A stretch of DNA of 64,000 nt, from contig NC_088795.1 of the NCBI RefSeq assembly GCF_011386835.1, positions 101,492,434-101,556,433 on the forward strand, read 5' to 3'. A program made the position numbers and the translations under genes. Position 1 is the first letter of the stretch. The number at the start of each line of letters is the position of its first letter. Below the pieces are notes generated by a model, which saw nothing but the letters and a program-made list of their open reading frames with translations, was not told where the DNA came from and did not search any database. The DNA comes from Chrysemys picta bellii (Eukaryota; Chordata; Testudines; Emydidae). This document shows positions 45,895-56,470 of the stretch, in pieces.

Positions 45895-46692
45895 TGTCCC
45901 TGCAGGGCTGGATTTAGGGGCAGGCAACCCAGACGATCACCTGGGGTGCCAGGTTTGGCGAGTGCTGGGCTTGGAATGCTGTTTTGTTGCTAGCAACAAA
46001 AGGGAAAATAGAATGTTTGAAGTAAAATGTTTCAGGTCTCCCGTATGTGGATTCATTTTTCTCTAACCTCCTAGAATGTTCTGAGCCCTTATAGAAACTT
46101 GTGGAACCTTCAAGACTTTCTAAGAACTACATTTTCCTTGAACCTCCTAGAATGTTGTCAGCCAAGTCCTCACAGGTATAGAAGGGGTGGGGCATTGCCA
46201 GTCAGTCAGTGAGATACAAGAATGAAGTGAGAGCCCAGCTGCCATATTGTGAACCTCGTTTTATTGTGTAATATTGTGTATGGTAAGAAAAGCGACGTTT
46301 TGAACTAAAGGACTATGGTTAACATTCTAAGGCTGTCACCTTCTGTAACACTATTTAATAATGATGCACAGTTCAGTTTCTTGTTAGTACTTTTAAGTTA
46401 TTCTTAAAAGTAAAAAGTTTCTATAAGCTTAGAGGAAACAATTTTTTTATTTGCTTATATATGGCATGAATAAATACAGATTTACAGATCCTAGCATGAA
46501 AATGTATCATCTTATATGACAGGAATAAATCATCCATGCAAATTATGCATCAAAGTCATGAAATGGGCTACAAATGCAGTAAAAATAAGGTATTCAAATG
46601 TTTAACAAATGGAGGTGGAGGTGGGGGTGGGGGTGCCGAAGACACTCCTTGCTTGGGGTGCCATTTGGTCTAGGGCTGGCCCTGTGTCCCTG
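45895..46692. mobile_element. hAT non-autonomous transposon with perfect 8-bp target duplication
   Basis: The element spans 45903-46684 (782 bp) and is flanked on both sides by TGTCCCTG (45895-45902 and 46685-46692). Its ends are CAGGGCTGGATTTAGG and CCTAGGGCTGGCCCTG read outwards. CAGGGC with TAG a few bases in is shared between the ends. GGGGTGCCAGG near the left and GGGGTGCCATTTGG near the right repeat directly. There is no transposase frame, so it needed a hAT enzyme in trans. A G-rich GGTGGGGGTGGG run lies near the right end. Interior A+T-rich, origin unknown. Confidence 0.85.
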
Positions 46693-47488
46693 AGTTATAT
46701 AACATGAGCCTCTGCATTACATAGCATGACCTGCATGTTCCCCATAGAAACGCCTGATTCAAGTAACCAGAAAGTGAGAGATTCAGAATGTCCTAGGGAC
46801 TCCCTAACCCCGCTGACTCAGCTCCTCTAGCTCCATAGAATGCTCCTGCCCTCTCCTTGACAGAATTGAAGGCCTAGTAACTTGATCAAGCACTTCCTCC
46901 CCTCCCCCTTTATAGCTATCTATACTTATCCAATCAGGAAACACAAACAGTAATGTGGAAGGATGAAGTTTGCAGACCTTCTGCTTCTACCGTACAGTCC
47001 AGAACCTGGTTTGTATTTCTTTTAGCAGAGTTGTGAAAGCCTGAGGGTTGTAAAGATGTACTTCTTGCTTTTGGGGGTTATTTATAAGTTGGACACTAGT
47101 TAAATTGTTAGTGGTGGCTGGCTTGTTCTGTTGATTTTTCCAGTTTATTATAGACTTATTGGATATTGATCTGAAGGCAGGGAAGGTGTCACCTCTCTCG
47201 TTGATATCTCTTGATGTTACTGAGAAAGGTAAAGTTGTTTCTAATATGTGGTTGCTTTGGGGGCAATATTGCTACAGATTCAATATGGAGTAGGTTTTGG
47301 GCCGACTTTATTCTTAATGAAAGACAACTGTATTGGTACTGGGACATGTGATTGAGTTTATTGTAGCTGGGGATTGGAGATCAACATGTTCTCCAGTTAA
47401 GTGGAGTTTTTGTATACCTGCAAATTAAGGAGGATTGACTGAAAAGTGAGAAAACGGAATGGAATGGAAACAAATTTTAAATAGCCAT
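46693..47488. other. No gene seen
   Basis: Spacer between two DNA transposons with no recognised feature. Confidence 0.4.
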
Positions 47489-48380
47489 TTAGGGCTTGGC
47501 TACACTTGCAAGTTAGAGGGCATGAAAGCAGCCCCAGGCGCCCTAACTCACGACGCATCCACACTGGCAAGTAATGCACTTGGAGTGCCTGGACTCTGCA
47601 GCTGGAGCGCTCCTGGTAATCCACCTCCATGAGAAGCATAACGCTTGCTGCATCTCGGTTGAACTGCCCCATCGTCAGTGTGAAGGAGGTGTTGCATTAC
47701 TGCACTGCGATTGGCCTCCGGAAACGTCCCATAATCCCCTTAAGTCAAGTGGCCACTCTTGTCATTGTTTTGGAATCGGCTGCAGGAATGCAGATATGCC
47801 CTTTCAAAGCTCAGTTTCTGAGAGCCGGCATGCTTATTTGCTCTGGGACAAAGCAACCATTAGTATGAAATGTTGCTGCTGTGAGTGTGTGAGAGAGAGA
47901 GGCAGGGAGGAAGGAGGTCTGCTGCTGTCTGAATTTACAAGACAGCATGCTGACATGCTCTCAGCCCCCCAAAAACCCACTCTCTCTCCCCCCATGTACA
48001 CACAACACACTCCCTGTCTTAGGGTGATCAGATGTCCCAATTTTATAGGGACAGTCCCAATATTTGGGACTTTTTCTTATATAGGCTCCTATTACCCCCC
48101 CAGCCCATCCCAATGTTTCACACTTGCTATCTGGTCACCCTACCTGTCACACTCCACCCCACCCCATCCCCCATTTGAAAAGCATGTTGCAGCCACTTGC
48201 ATGTTGGGATAGCTATCACAATGCATTGCTCCCTGTGGCGTTGCAAGAACTGCTAATGTGGCCACACCAGTGCGCTTGAATCTGACAGCGTGGACACACT
48301 GGAGCGCTTTCCCTACTGCGCTCTCTGAGGGCTGGTTTAACTCACAGAGCTCTACATCTGCAAGTGTAGCCAAGCCCTTA
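47489..48380. mobile_element. Harbinger-type MITE with TTA target duplications
   Basis: The element spans 47492-48377 (886 bp), with TTA at 47489-47491 and 48378-48380. Its ends are exact inverted copies over the first 19 bases: GGGCTTGGCTACACTTGCA on the left and TGCAAGTGTAGCCAAGCCC on the right. The CTACACT core is shared with the 5-kb Harbinger element at 33011 (GTCTACACTA). It has no transposase. An open frame of 212 codons (47574-48212) crosses a nested insertion and is chance. It was probably moved by a Harbinger transposase. Confidence 0.88.
48020..48142. mobile_element. Small MITE nested in the Harbinger-type MITE
   Basis: 123 bp from TAGGGTGATCAGATGTCCC to CTATCTGGTCACCCTA. The ends are inverted (TAGGGTGAYCAGAT). 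The interior doubles GGGACAGTCCCAATATTTGGG-like words. Flanks CCTGTCT and CCTGTCA agree in six bases, a possible decayed 7-8 bp duplication of hAT type. Confidence 0.75.
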
Positions 48381-49020
48381 GATTCCACATTGCCTGATGT
48401 TTTCTAGCATGCGTCATCTATTATCTGTCTCTGCATAAATATAAATTACTTCTCTCTTTTGTCTAACACTTTTTTCTTCTACAGATGATTCATAGAAGCA
48501 AGAAAAAGCTTGAGGTCAAAATATTGCCGCTAACTTTATTTTCTATTTGCAGTATGTGTTTAAGATGACCCTTCAGTTTATCTGGTTTTATTATATCTAA
48601 GTCAGTGGTCTTGGAATGCTGAACCCAAGGTTACAACCACATGACTGGAATCACGTTAACAAATCTACCACAATGACTCATTTTTGTGTGACTCTCAGAG
48701 ATCTGTTTGAAGGCAGATGAAGTAGCCAGGGGCTGAAAATATAATCCCAACCATAGCATTTTTGAAAGGCTGTGGGCAATTAAGATTAGCACATTATCAA
48801 AAACCTATTTTGACAACATCAGAATGGTCAGGCCTAGATTAAAAAAATTGGGGGCCCTGTGCCTATGGAAATGGGGGCCTCGTGCCTTCCTTAAAATGTC
48901 CCCATTCCACATGTCACATCCCACACAGACCCTAGAATGCCCGTCTCTCCCTACATATTGTGCAACAACCAGACATGCCAAATCTGTGAAAAAAATGCAG
49001 AAATTGGGCTTGTTTTTGTC
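48381..49020. other. No gene seen
   Basis: Unassigned, with part of a decayed repeat from about 48830 (GGGGGCCCTGTGCC, GGGGGCCTCGTGCC direct copies). Confidence 0.35.
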
Positions 49021-49275
49021 TTAATTGGCTTGTGAGTTGCTTGTTGGCTAGCTTTTGGCTTGTTGCTTGTTGTAGCTTGTTGCTTCTTTTTTTTGATCGG
49101 CTCCTGGCAAGCAGGGGCGGGCGGGCGTGGGGGGGAGAGTTAGGGGGAATCTAGTCACATAGAGTGTTGGGTTTCTTAGGGATTGGCTTGTTTTGGCCTT
49201 GTTTTGAAATGGGATTAGCTTGATTTTTGGCTTTTTGTGAAAGTCGGGGTGCTTATTTACCGCGTGAAAGTTAGC
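49021..49275. repeat. GGCTTGTT-rich decayed repeat
   Basis: A cluster of GGCTTGT or GCTTGTTG words spaced 6-12 bp apart occupies 49008-49086. Further copies at 49180-49240 (GGCTTGTTTTGGCCTTG, TAGCTTGATTTTTGGC) flank a G-rich GGGGCGGGCGGGCGTGGG block. It looks like one transposon-derived unit, but the ends are unclear. Confidence 0.5.
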
Positions 49276-51243
49276 AACTGTGGCAACAACCTTCCACCGG
49301 ACAGTCCTCACACATATCCCAGCAGCCCTGACATATATCCTGCTCACTGCAACACCCAGTACCTCACCCCCAACATACCCACTCACCATCAACATCCTGG
49401 CCCTCAGCCCCTCACTCCACAAGCCCCCAACAACTCCCCTGTCCCCTCATCCACTGCCTCTGGGACCTTCCTGGCCATTCACCGGTTGATCCCCCTCCCA
49501 GCTTAGTGCTTTGCTCCCATCCTGAATGAGGGTGGCTCCTCCCACTTCTGGCTACCATGACCTGATCACTCCCATCACCTGCCATGCGCTCACATGGCTC
49601 TGCTCTGCTAAGGTTTGGCCCAGCCAACCCTCCATCCTCACAGAAGGATGGCTGGGCCAAATCTGAATGAATGGCATTGTGATATAGTGCACAGAGCAGC
49701 ACCGCCACTCAGTTTTAGGTTTTTTTCTGGTGGTCAGGGGCTCTCCTGACAAGAGGCACCTGTGCAAGTGCACCAAGTGCACATTATTTAATCTGAGAAT
49801 AGCATGTTATGAAGTATCCTTTTCTAATGGTTGTACAGAGAGTTATGATTCAAAGTAAGAGACTAAGGTCTCAATTTAATGAAACAATTAAGAACATGCT
49901 TTAACTTTAAGCACATGCTTAGGTGCTTTAATGTAGCAGGTCCTAAAATGATTATGTCCAGTCAGTATGTTCAAAGCAACTAGTTACTTCAGTGGGAGTT
50001 CTGAATATAGAAGGATTTTAAGATAAAGCCTTTAAATAATATTGGCAATGATATTTCTAGATGGGATATAACAATTGACATTTTCCTTGTGCTGAGCTGT
50101 GATGCCTAATTCTTTTTAAGAAACTTGAGAATGGTAGGTCAAATGTTCTGTTTTCTTTTTTGTTGGACTGGAGTATATGAATTTATATTTAAGGGAGGGA
50201 AAATGGTCTAGTGCTTAGGACACTGATCTAGCAGTTAGGCGATATGGGTTCTAGTCCTGGCTCTTCCAAGTTGCTTTGCCTCTGTTTACTGTCTCATCCT
50301 CATGGAACAGCTTCAATAGGGGAGAGACTGAGAAAGCCCCATATCAGAAGTTTCTATAGCCTAGTGGCTGGGGCATGTTTCTGCAATATAGGAGACACAA
50401 GTGCACATCTCTGCTCTACAACCTGCAGAGGAAGAGTTAAAGCATGCACTCCCCACTGGGCTAAAGGTCATGAGGGAGGCACCTCCACTTTTTGAATGGT
50501 AGCTAAGTCCAGTAAAGAAAAAAGGGCTAGAACTATTAGATGACTTTATGTCAAATTCATAATAGCTTTAGGTAGACTTACTCAATGAATGGATCAGAAC
50601 AGATTCTAAAGCTGCCATCTTTTTGACAGTGTTTTTGGAGAGAGCATATTGGAGGATATACTTGATATGACAGCCATAGACAAATCTGTCCATGTACAAT
50701 TTATGAATTCTGTTTGCTATTGTAACCTCTGTGTTTGCTTATGCCCGTATGATGGTCTTTACGATATTCTTGAATCGCGCTTCTTGTGGAGAGGAGAGGA
50801 GAACTGGTGCCTATGTGTCTGCCTCTTAGTTGGACAGTCATTAAGGATCATCAGCAATGGAATAAGCCTTGTTCTTACAGAACAATGGGATGGCTGCAAT
50901 CTAAGTCAAACCAGCTTTTCAAGTCTGGATCCATGTTGGTGGCAACCAAGCAACACACCACCTGACAGGGGACTTTTATCACAAGGTGGGTCTTTGACAC
51001 TAACCAGGAGAGTCACATGACAGAAGGGACTGGAAGTTATAAAAAGACAAGGTTTTCTCTGTCAGCTCTCTCACTGACCAGAACAGACAGAAGATACTGA
51101 GCTGGGAGAAGCAAAGTCAGGAGAGAGGACCTGGAAACCCTTGAAAGCACTGACCAAATCCTAAAGAAAGCATGGTGAGGAACCTGAGCTAGGGAATTGC
51201 ATACAATTGTTTCTTAGTTTGCATGGATCTGTATCTCTCTTGT
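49276..51243. other. No gene seen; MIR-like and tRNA-like fragments
   Basis: A C-rich stretch (49290-49500) carries overlapping frames without domains. At 50195-50300 GGTCTAGTGCTTAGGACAC and GGGTTCTAGTCCTGGCTC resemble a MIR-type SINE head, and at 50355-50480 TAGCCTAGTGGCTGGGGC and CTCCCCACTGGGCTAAAGG resemble the tRNA-like foldback at 60796. A 123-codon frame at 50649-51020 has no domain. A TATAAAA at about 51037 with GTCACATGACAG upstream suggests the U3 of an LTR-like repeat running to about 52085. Confidence 0.35.
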
Positions 51244-51362
51244 GCTGTTTTATTATTTATTATTTGTATTATCATAGTGCCTAAGGGCCTTAGTCGTAGA
51301 CTGGGACCACATTGTGTTAGGTGCAGTACAAACACAATAAAAAGATGGTCCCTGACTTGCAG
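51244..51362 (-). repeat. SINE/LINE 3'-tail fragment
   Basis: TTATTATTTGTATTATCATA, GTGCCTAAGGGCC, CATTGTGTTAGGTGCAGTAC and AAGATGGTCCCTGACTTGC give the fullest minus-orientation copy of the tail family. Confidence 0.7.
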
Positions 51363-51573
51363 TGTAAAGTAAAGAGAGAAATATGTTTAATCATACTTTT
51401 GCAATGTCTGTCTTATTTTCTTCAACTATCATGAGTCCCTGAAAGGTCAATCTGTAAACCAGAGAACCCACAAGGGTGGAGCTCTGAGGAGGTTTACCTA
51501 AGCTACTGGGGATTCAGCACTAGTCTTGGGGCCAAGGGCAGCAGAACTGTGGGGTTCCACTTCTGATTGAATC

Positions 51574-51725
51574 TATCATAGAATATCAAGGTTGGAAGGG
51601 ACCTCAGGAGATCATCTAGTCCAACCCCCTGCTCAAAACAGGACCAATCCCCAGACAGATTTTTGCCCCAGATCCCTAAGTGGCCCCCTCACAACCCTCA
51701 AAACCACTGAGCTATTCCTCCCCCA
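51574..51725 (-). mobile_element. tRNA-derived SINE with CR1 tail (minus strand)
   Basis: Read on the minus strand: GGGGGAGGAATAGCTCAGTG (A box region), GGGGGCCACTTAGGGATCTG, GGGGATTGGTCCTGTTTTG, GGTTGGACTAGATGATC and AGGTCCCTTCCAACC, ending in ATTCTATGAT. Compared with the copy at 11988, most of the B-box segment is deleted and the CR1-like tail is longer, including the ATTCTATGAT terminus of CR1. It interrupts an LTR-like repeat. Confidence 0.88.
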
Positions 51726-52135
51726 CCTACTATGCCCATGGATTGAGCCTAGGAGCCACAGAAAGAGGCAGTGCCTGCAGCCTGCCACAGGGATCCACTG
51801 TTGAAATGCAAACATAGTAGCTTGGTGAGTGCCTGACCAGAGGGAGTTCGACCAAGTTTGTGATTTCCCTCTTAATGATGAAGGGTCAGAAAGGTGATTT
51901 GTACATAGCTGGCTGGCAGAGTTCCAGTCGAATGGACCACTTTAATGCTGCTGAGATTTAATTGCATTGTTAATGTTGTGGTAGAGTGTCTGGAGCCTTG
52001 GATAGGTCTCTTTTTAGTTATTATTTCAACTGAAATAAATAAATAAAATCTCCTATCAGACACCCCAGAGGATAGTTGAAGAGAAATTTTGACTGAGCAA
52101 ATTTTACCTCACTACACCCATAGGAGTTATATTAG
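51726..52135. other. Right part of a possible LTR-like repeat
   Basis: Continuation beyond the SINE, with GACCAGAGGGAGTTCGACC and a closing AATAAATAAATAAAATC at 52027-52050. LTR identity rests only on the TATA-like and AATAAA-like words at the two sides; I could not define TG...CA ends. Confidence 0.3.
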
Positions 52136-52225
52136 TAATTATTTTGTTATTTGTATTACGGTATTACTTAGAAGCCTTAGTCATGGACTAGGATCCCATT
52201 ATGTTAGGTGCTGTACGAAAAGGAA
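52136..52225 (-). repeat. SINE/LINE 3'-tail fragment
   Basis: ATTTTGTTATTTGTATTACG, TAGAAGCCTTAGTCATGG and CATTATGTTAGGTGCTGTAC match the tail at 51244, 0.9 kb away in the same orientation. Confidence 0.7.
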
Positions 52226-52575
52226 TGTATGTAGTGTTGTAAGACACAGAGAATGTTTATAAGAAAAAAATTAATAAATGTATCAAATCTATACATACGT
52301 ATTTGTTAGACAATATTTCTGACAGTGAAAGAGGAGGAATTTCCTGTATTTCATTTTGTGTCTTGAAACCAACTGGCATTACACAACACAACAGATTATT
52401 GGAATGACTTGAAAAATCTTTATTGTGCTCCATAGTTTTATGTTTTACAGGGCTAGATTCTGTTCTCAGTTAAGCTGGTTGAAATATACACCTAAACTGA
52501 TGCTACGGTCAGTGGAGTTACCTTGGATTGCTGTTGGTATGACTGAGGTCAGAATCAGGGCCATCAAGTCTAATA

Positions 52576-52657
52576 GGCCCACATCCTCAAAGATATTTAG
52601 GCACCGACCTCCCATTGAAATCAATAGTTATCCTAAATAGCTTTGAGGATTTGGGTC
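52576..52657. repeat. Hairpin repeat, 26-bp arms
   Basis: Left arm GGCCCACATCCTCAAAG-ATATTTAGG, right arm CCTAAATAG-CTTTGAGGATTTGGGTC; about 22 of 26 bases pair. The loop holds CCCATTGAAATCAATAG, a small palindrome of its own. Confidence 0.7.
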
Positions 52658-54639
52658 ATAGAGCCCATACAATGACAAAATATTCCAATGATATTAATAC
52701 CAATATCATGGTTTATAAAAAAGACTATTTCTCTGTTGTGCAACTATTCTAATGTGTAAAATGTAGAGTGATAATACATTACAATGCCCTTGTATGTCAG
52801 CTGGGACTGTAGAACATTATCAGCTTGGAACTGTTGCCAAGTACTTATTAACTTTAGCTGATGGGGTAAATGTATAAGTCTCCTAACATGGATTTAATAT
52901 ATTTTAGAAGTAGCCACTGCAACATAATCAGGAAGCAATTAAAATCCTTTCCCTAAATTGCTGTTGTTCTCTTGCAAATGATGTCCTAAGATTGCTGCAG
53001 GTTTCACTGCTGCGTAATAGACTTGACAGACAGTAATCTTGATGCATTAATTATGATAGCTATTATGGACAAACTAATGCCCCTATTTGTTGTTGTAGTG
53101 ACTTTAGTAATTAAATGATTATGATGAAGAAAATTATTATTAATATTAAGAGTTAGGGTAGTAGGCAAGTTTGGGGAAAGTGTTTCTAATTTCCACAATC
53201 ACTGCATTTGCAGAGTGTAGTAACAGTACAATTGCTCAAGGTTTAATTTTTTAAATTAATATTTGATCTTTCTATTCCAATCTAATTTTTTTTTTTTATT
53301 ATTTTTTTTATTTTTTGGCTTCAGACTTTGCACTTTACCTACACATATAAGTGGAAAATAAATAATGATTTGGAACAATGGATATAATGCTTTATAAATG
53401 CAAGACCAAACTCAGTTTCCATGATCCTTTGTGACAGTAACACACCTGGAAATGGTCTGTCCAGAACTTCATTAATGATGTTTATTTAATACATAACACT
53501 CTAAAATAAAACGTTCTGGGTAGAATAGATAAGTGCTTTTTTTTAAAGGGCTGTGAAAGAAAAGGTGGGTGTTTTTTGTGGTTTGTGGATTTGAACTGCT
53601 CTGTTAGGAAGTTGGGAGGAGAGACAGCAGACTAGGTTCCCCAGACCGAACATGGTGGCACTGGGCCTTGTTTTCATTCTTCCGGACACTCTCCCTTGGA
53701 TATTTCTACAATGAAGATGCTGGGTCTATAACTGGAGAAACAGGAAAAAATAATAATTAGGGAAGCACAGCTTTAACAATTCATGTCTCCAGCAGACGTC
53801 AAAATGTGTGTATATTATTGCCCATTAAACTGATTTTTAAATCAATGCATGACACTGAAAATCATGCAAGCAGCTTCACCGAATAATTTTATTTCAGTTC
53901 CACTATTTTCCCTAAATCTCATATCTTCTGGTGTCTTATCTACACTTTTATTTTCCTAAGATCAAATATAAATCGTAGTGAGCCTAGGCAATGGCCAACT
54001 GGCAAGAGTCCCTTTGAACAGTGATACTGATAGCCATGGATAACTTTTTCTCATAACTTCATTCTGTGCCTTCAGCAACCTCATCCTGATCATAAAATAC
54101 AGCCAATCCATTAATTCTCATTATCTCAGAATTACATTGGCTCTTGGAGCCTCCAAACATGTACCCAACAAATACTGTTGGATAGTATCCAAGTTACACT
54201 GATATCAATTTGTACTTTGAACAACTCTTTTCTTAATTTTTTTTCAATTGCAGCCCTCTCTGAGGTGAAACAATTTGCCAAATAACTACTAGCCATACAA
54301 GAAAAGGTAGATCCATGCTTCTAGGTAGCTTGATCTCCTTTTGACTTCTGAGAAAAGTTTAATGACCATGAAAGCCTTACTTTCTAGTAGGCTAGAATAG
54401 ATAGCCACTCAAAGTGTGGAAGAGAGAAGTGGTCAAAGTGCTGCAAACTACTTTTAACCAAATTTATTGGAGATTAAAATTCTAATACTTGTATCTCATG
54501 AAAAAAGAATGTGAAAATAGAGAAAAACAAACGAACAAAACCCCACATATGCACTTTGAATACAGAGATTCTAATGAAAATACAAAATAGAACAAAACTC
54601 ATTGTTAGTAAAATCTTAAGTTCCCAACTAACTTTCTTT
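52658..54639. other. No gene seen
   Basis: A+T-rich sequence with a T-rich run at 53287-53320. No coding frame above chance. Confidence 0.4.
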
Positions 54640-54880
54640 CTACAGGTATGTTTGCAACAAGAAGAAGGTCAGGGAAAGTATGGGACCCTTAAAGAATGGG
54701 GGAGGCAACCTAGTGACAAATGATGTAGAAAAAACTGAAGTACTCAATGCTTTTTTTGCCTTGGTCTTCACAGACAAGGTCAGCTCCCAGACTGCTGCAC
54801 TGGGCAGCATAGTATGGGGAGGAGGTAAGCAGCCCTCAGTGGTGTAACAACAGGTTAAGGACTATTTAGAAAAGCTGGAC

Positions 54881-55530
54881 ATGCACAAGTCCATAGGGCC
54901 GGAACTAATGCATCCAAGTGTGCTGAGGGAGTTGGTTGATTTGATTGCGGAGCCATTGGCCATTATCTTTGAAAACTCATGGAAATCAGGGAAGGTCCCG
55001 GACAATTGGAAAAAGGCAAATATAGTGCCCATCTTTAAAAAAGGGAAGAAGGAGAATCTGGAGAACTACAGACCAGTCAGTCTCACCTCACTCCCCAGAA
55101 AAATCATGGAGCAGGTCCTCAAGGAATCCATTTTGAAGGACTCAGAGAAGTCACCAAGCATAGGCACTGACTCCATGGGTGCTTTGGGCTGGATCACCCA
55201 CCAGCACCACTAGAAGTCAGCGCCTATGTCACCAAGGGCAAGTCATGCCTGACCAACCTGACTGCCTTCTATGATGAGATAACTGGCTCTGTGGATATGG
55301 GGAAAATGGTGGACGTGCTATACCTTGACTTTAACAAAGCTTTTGATACGGTCTCCCACAGTATTCTTGCCAGGAAGTTAAAAAAGCATGGATTGGATGA
55401 ATGGACTATAAGGTGGATGGAAATCAAGATAGATCATTGGGATCAACAGGTACTGATCAATGGCTCGATGTCTAGTTGGCAGCCAGTATCAAGCCGCGTG
55501 CCCCAGGGGTTGGTCCTGGGGACAGTTTAG
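54881..55530 (+). pseudogene. CR1 reverse transcriptase remnant, interrupted by a MITE
   Basis: The frame 54881-55213 reads SIGPELMHPSVLREL, WKSGKVPDNWKKANIVPIF and NYRPVSLTSLPRKIMEQVL (fingers and RT motifs 0-2). It then runs into foreign sequence and stops. After the insertion the frame resumes VTKGKSCLTNLTAFYDEI. A further open frame (55291-55530) carries MVDVLYLDFNKAFDTVSHS (motif A) and SRVPQGLVLGTV, where the usual VPQGSVLGPVLFN has lost GP, before a stop. Motif C and the C-terminus follow in shifted frames to 56233. At 55580-55600 the FADD region is still readable as a frame-shifted TLSKFADDTKL-like stretch. No activity is possible. Confidence 0.85.
55150..55236. mobile_element. 69-bp palindromic MITE with 9-bp target duplication, inside CR1
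   Basis: Flanks GTCACCAAG at 55150-55158 and 55228-55236 are identical. The insert (55159-55227) starts CATAGGCACTGACT and ends AGTCAGCGCCTAT, so the ends are inverted. Inside, GGGTGC and GGATCACCCACCAGCACC also pair. A 9-bp duplication is the size made by Mutator-like transposases, but superfamily assignment from this alone is an inference. Removing the insert and one flank restores the CR1 reading frame. Confidence 0.8.
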
Positions 55531-56470
55531 TTCAACATCTTCATTAATGTCTGGATGGTGGGAAGGATTGCACCCTCAGCAAGTTCGCAGATGACACTAA
55601 ACTGGGGGGAGAGGTAGATATGCTGGAGGGCCTAGATAGGGTCAAGAGTGACCTAGACAAATTGGAGGATTGGGACAAAAGAAATCTGACGAGGTTCAAC
55701 AAGGACAAGTGCAGAGTCCTGCACTTAGGACGGAAGAATCCCATGCACCGCTACAGACTGGGGACTGACTAAGCAGCATTCCTGCAGAAAAGGACCTGGG
55801 GATTACAGTGGACAAGAAGCTGGATATGAGTCAGCAGTGTGCCCTTGTTGCCAAGAAGGCTAATGGCATATTGGGCTGCATTAGTAGAAGCATTGCCAGC
55901 AGATCGAGGGAAGTGATTATTCCCCTCTATTTGGCACTGGTGAGGCCACATCTGGAGTATTGCATCCAGTTTTAGGCCTCCCACTACAGAAAGGATGTGG
56001 ACAAATTGGAAAGAGTCCAGCAGAGGGCAACGGAAATGATTAGGGGGCTGGAGCACTTGACTTCTGAGGAGAGGCTGAGGGAACTGGGTTTATTTAGTCT
56101 GCAGAAGAGAAGAGTGAAGAGGGATTTGATAGCAGCCTTCAACTACCTGAAGAGGGGTTCGAAAAAGGAGGGAGCTAGGCTATTCTCAGTGGTGGCAGAT
56201 GACAGAACAAGGAGCAGTGGTCTCAAGTTGTAATGGGGGAGGTCTAGGTCGGATATTAGGAAAAGCTATTTTACTAGGAGGGTGGTGAAGCACTGGAATG
56301 GGTTACCTAGGGAGGTTGTGGAATCTCCATCCTTAGAGGTTTTTAAGGTCTGGCTTGACAAAGCACTGTCTGGGATGATTTAATTGGGTTTGATCCTGAT
56401 TTGAGCAGGGAGCTGGACTAGATGACCTCCTGAGGTCTCTTCCAACCCTAATCTTCTATGATTTTATGAT

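Larger units (their letters stand above)
54640..56470 (+). mobile_element. CR1 LINE, long 5'-truncated copy (ATTCTATGAT-type tail)
   Basis: The longest CR1 here (1.8 kb) starts before the reverse transcriptase and runs to GGACTAGATGACCTCC, AGGTCTCTTCCAACCC and TTCTATGATTTTATGAT. Its coding part is broken into at least four frames. A 69-bp MITE with 9-bp direct flanks is inserted at 55159-55227. The tail resembles the copies at 3853 and 21233, so all three belong to one broad subfamily. Confidence 0.93.

Noticed and set aside
47574..48212. 212-codon plus-strand open frame
   Set aside because: It runs through two nested MITEs, crosses the junction between them, and has no domain. Composition explains it.
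50649..51020. 123-codon cysteine-containing open frame
   Set aside because: No recognisable domain, no signal peptide of convincing shape, and it overlaps an LTR-like promoter region.
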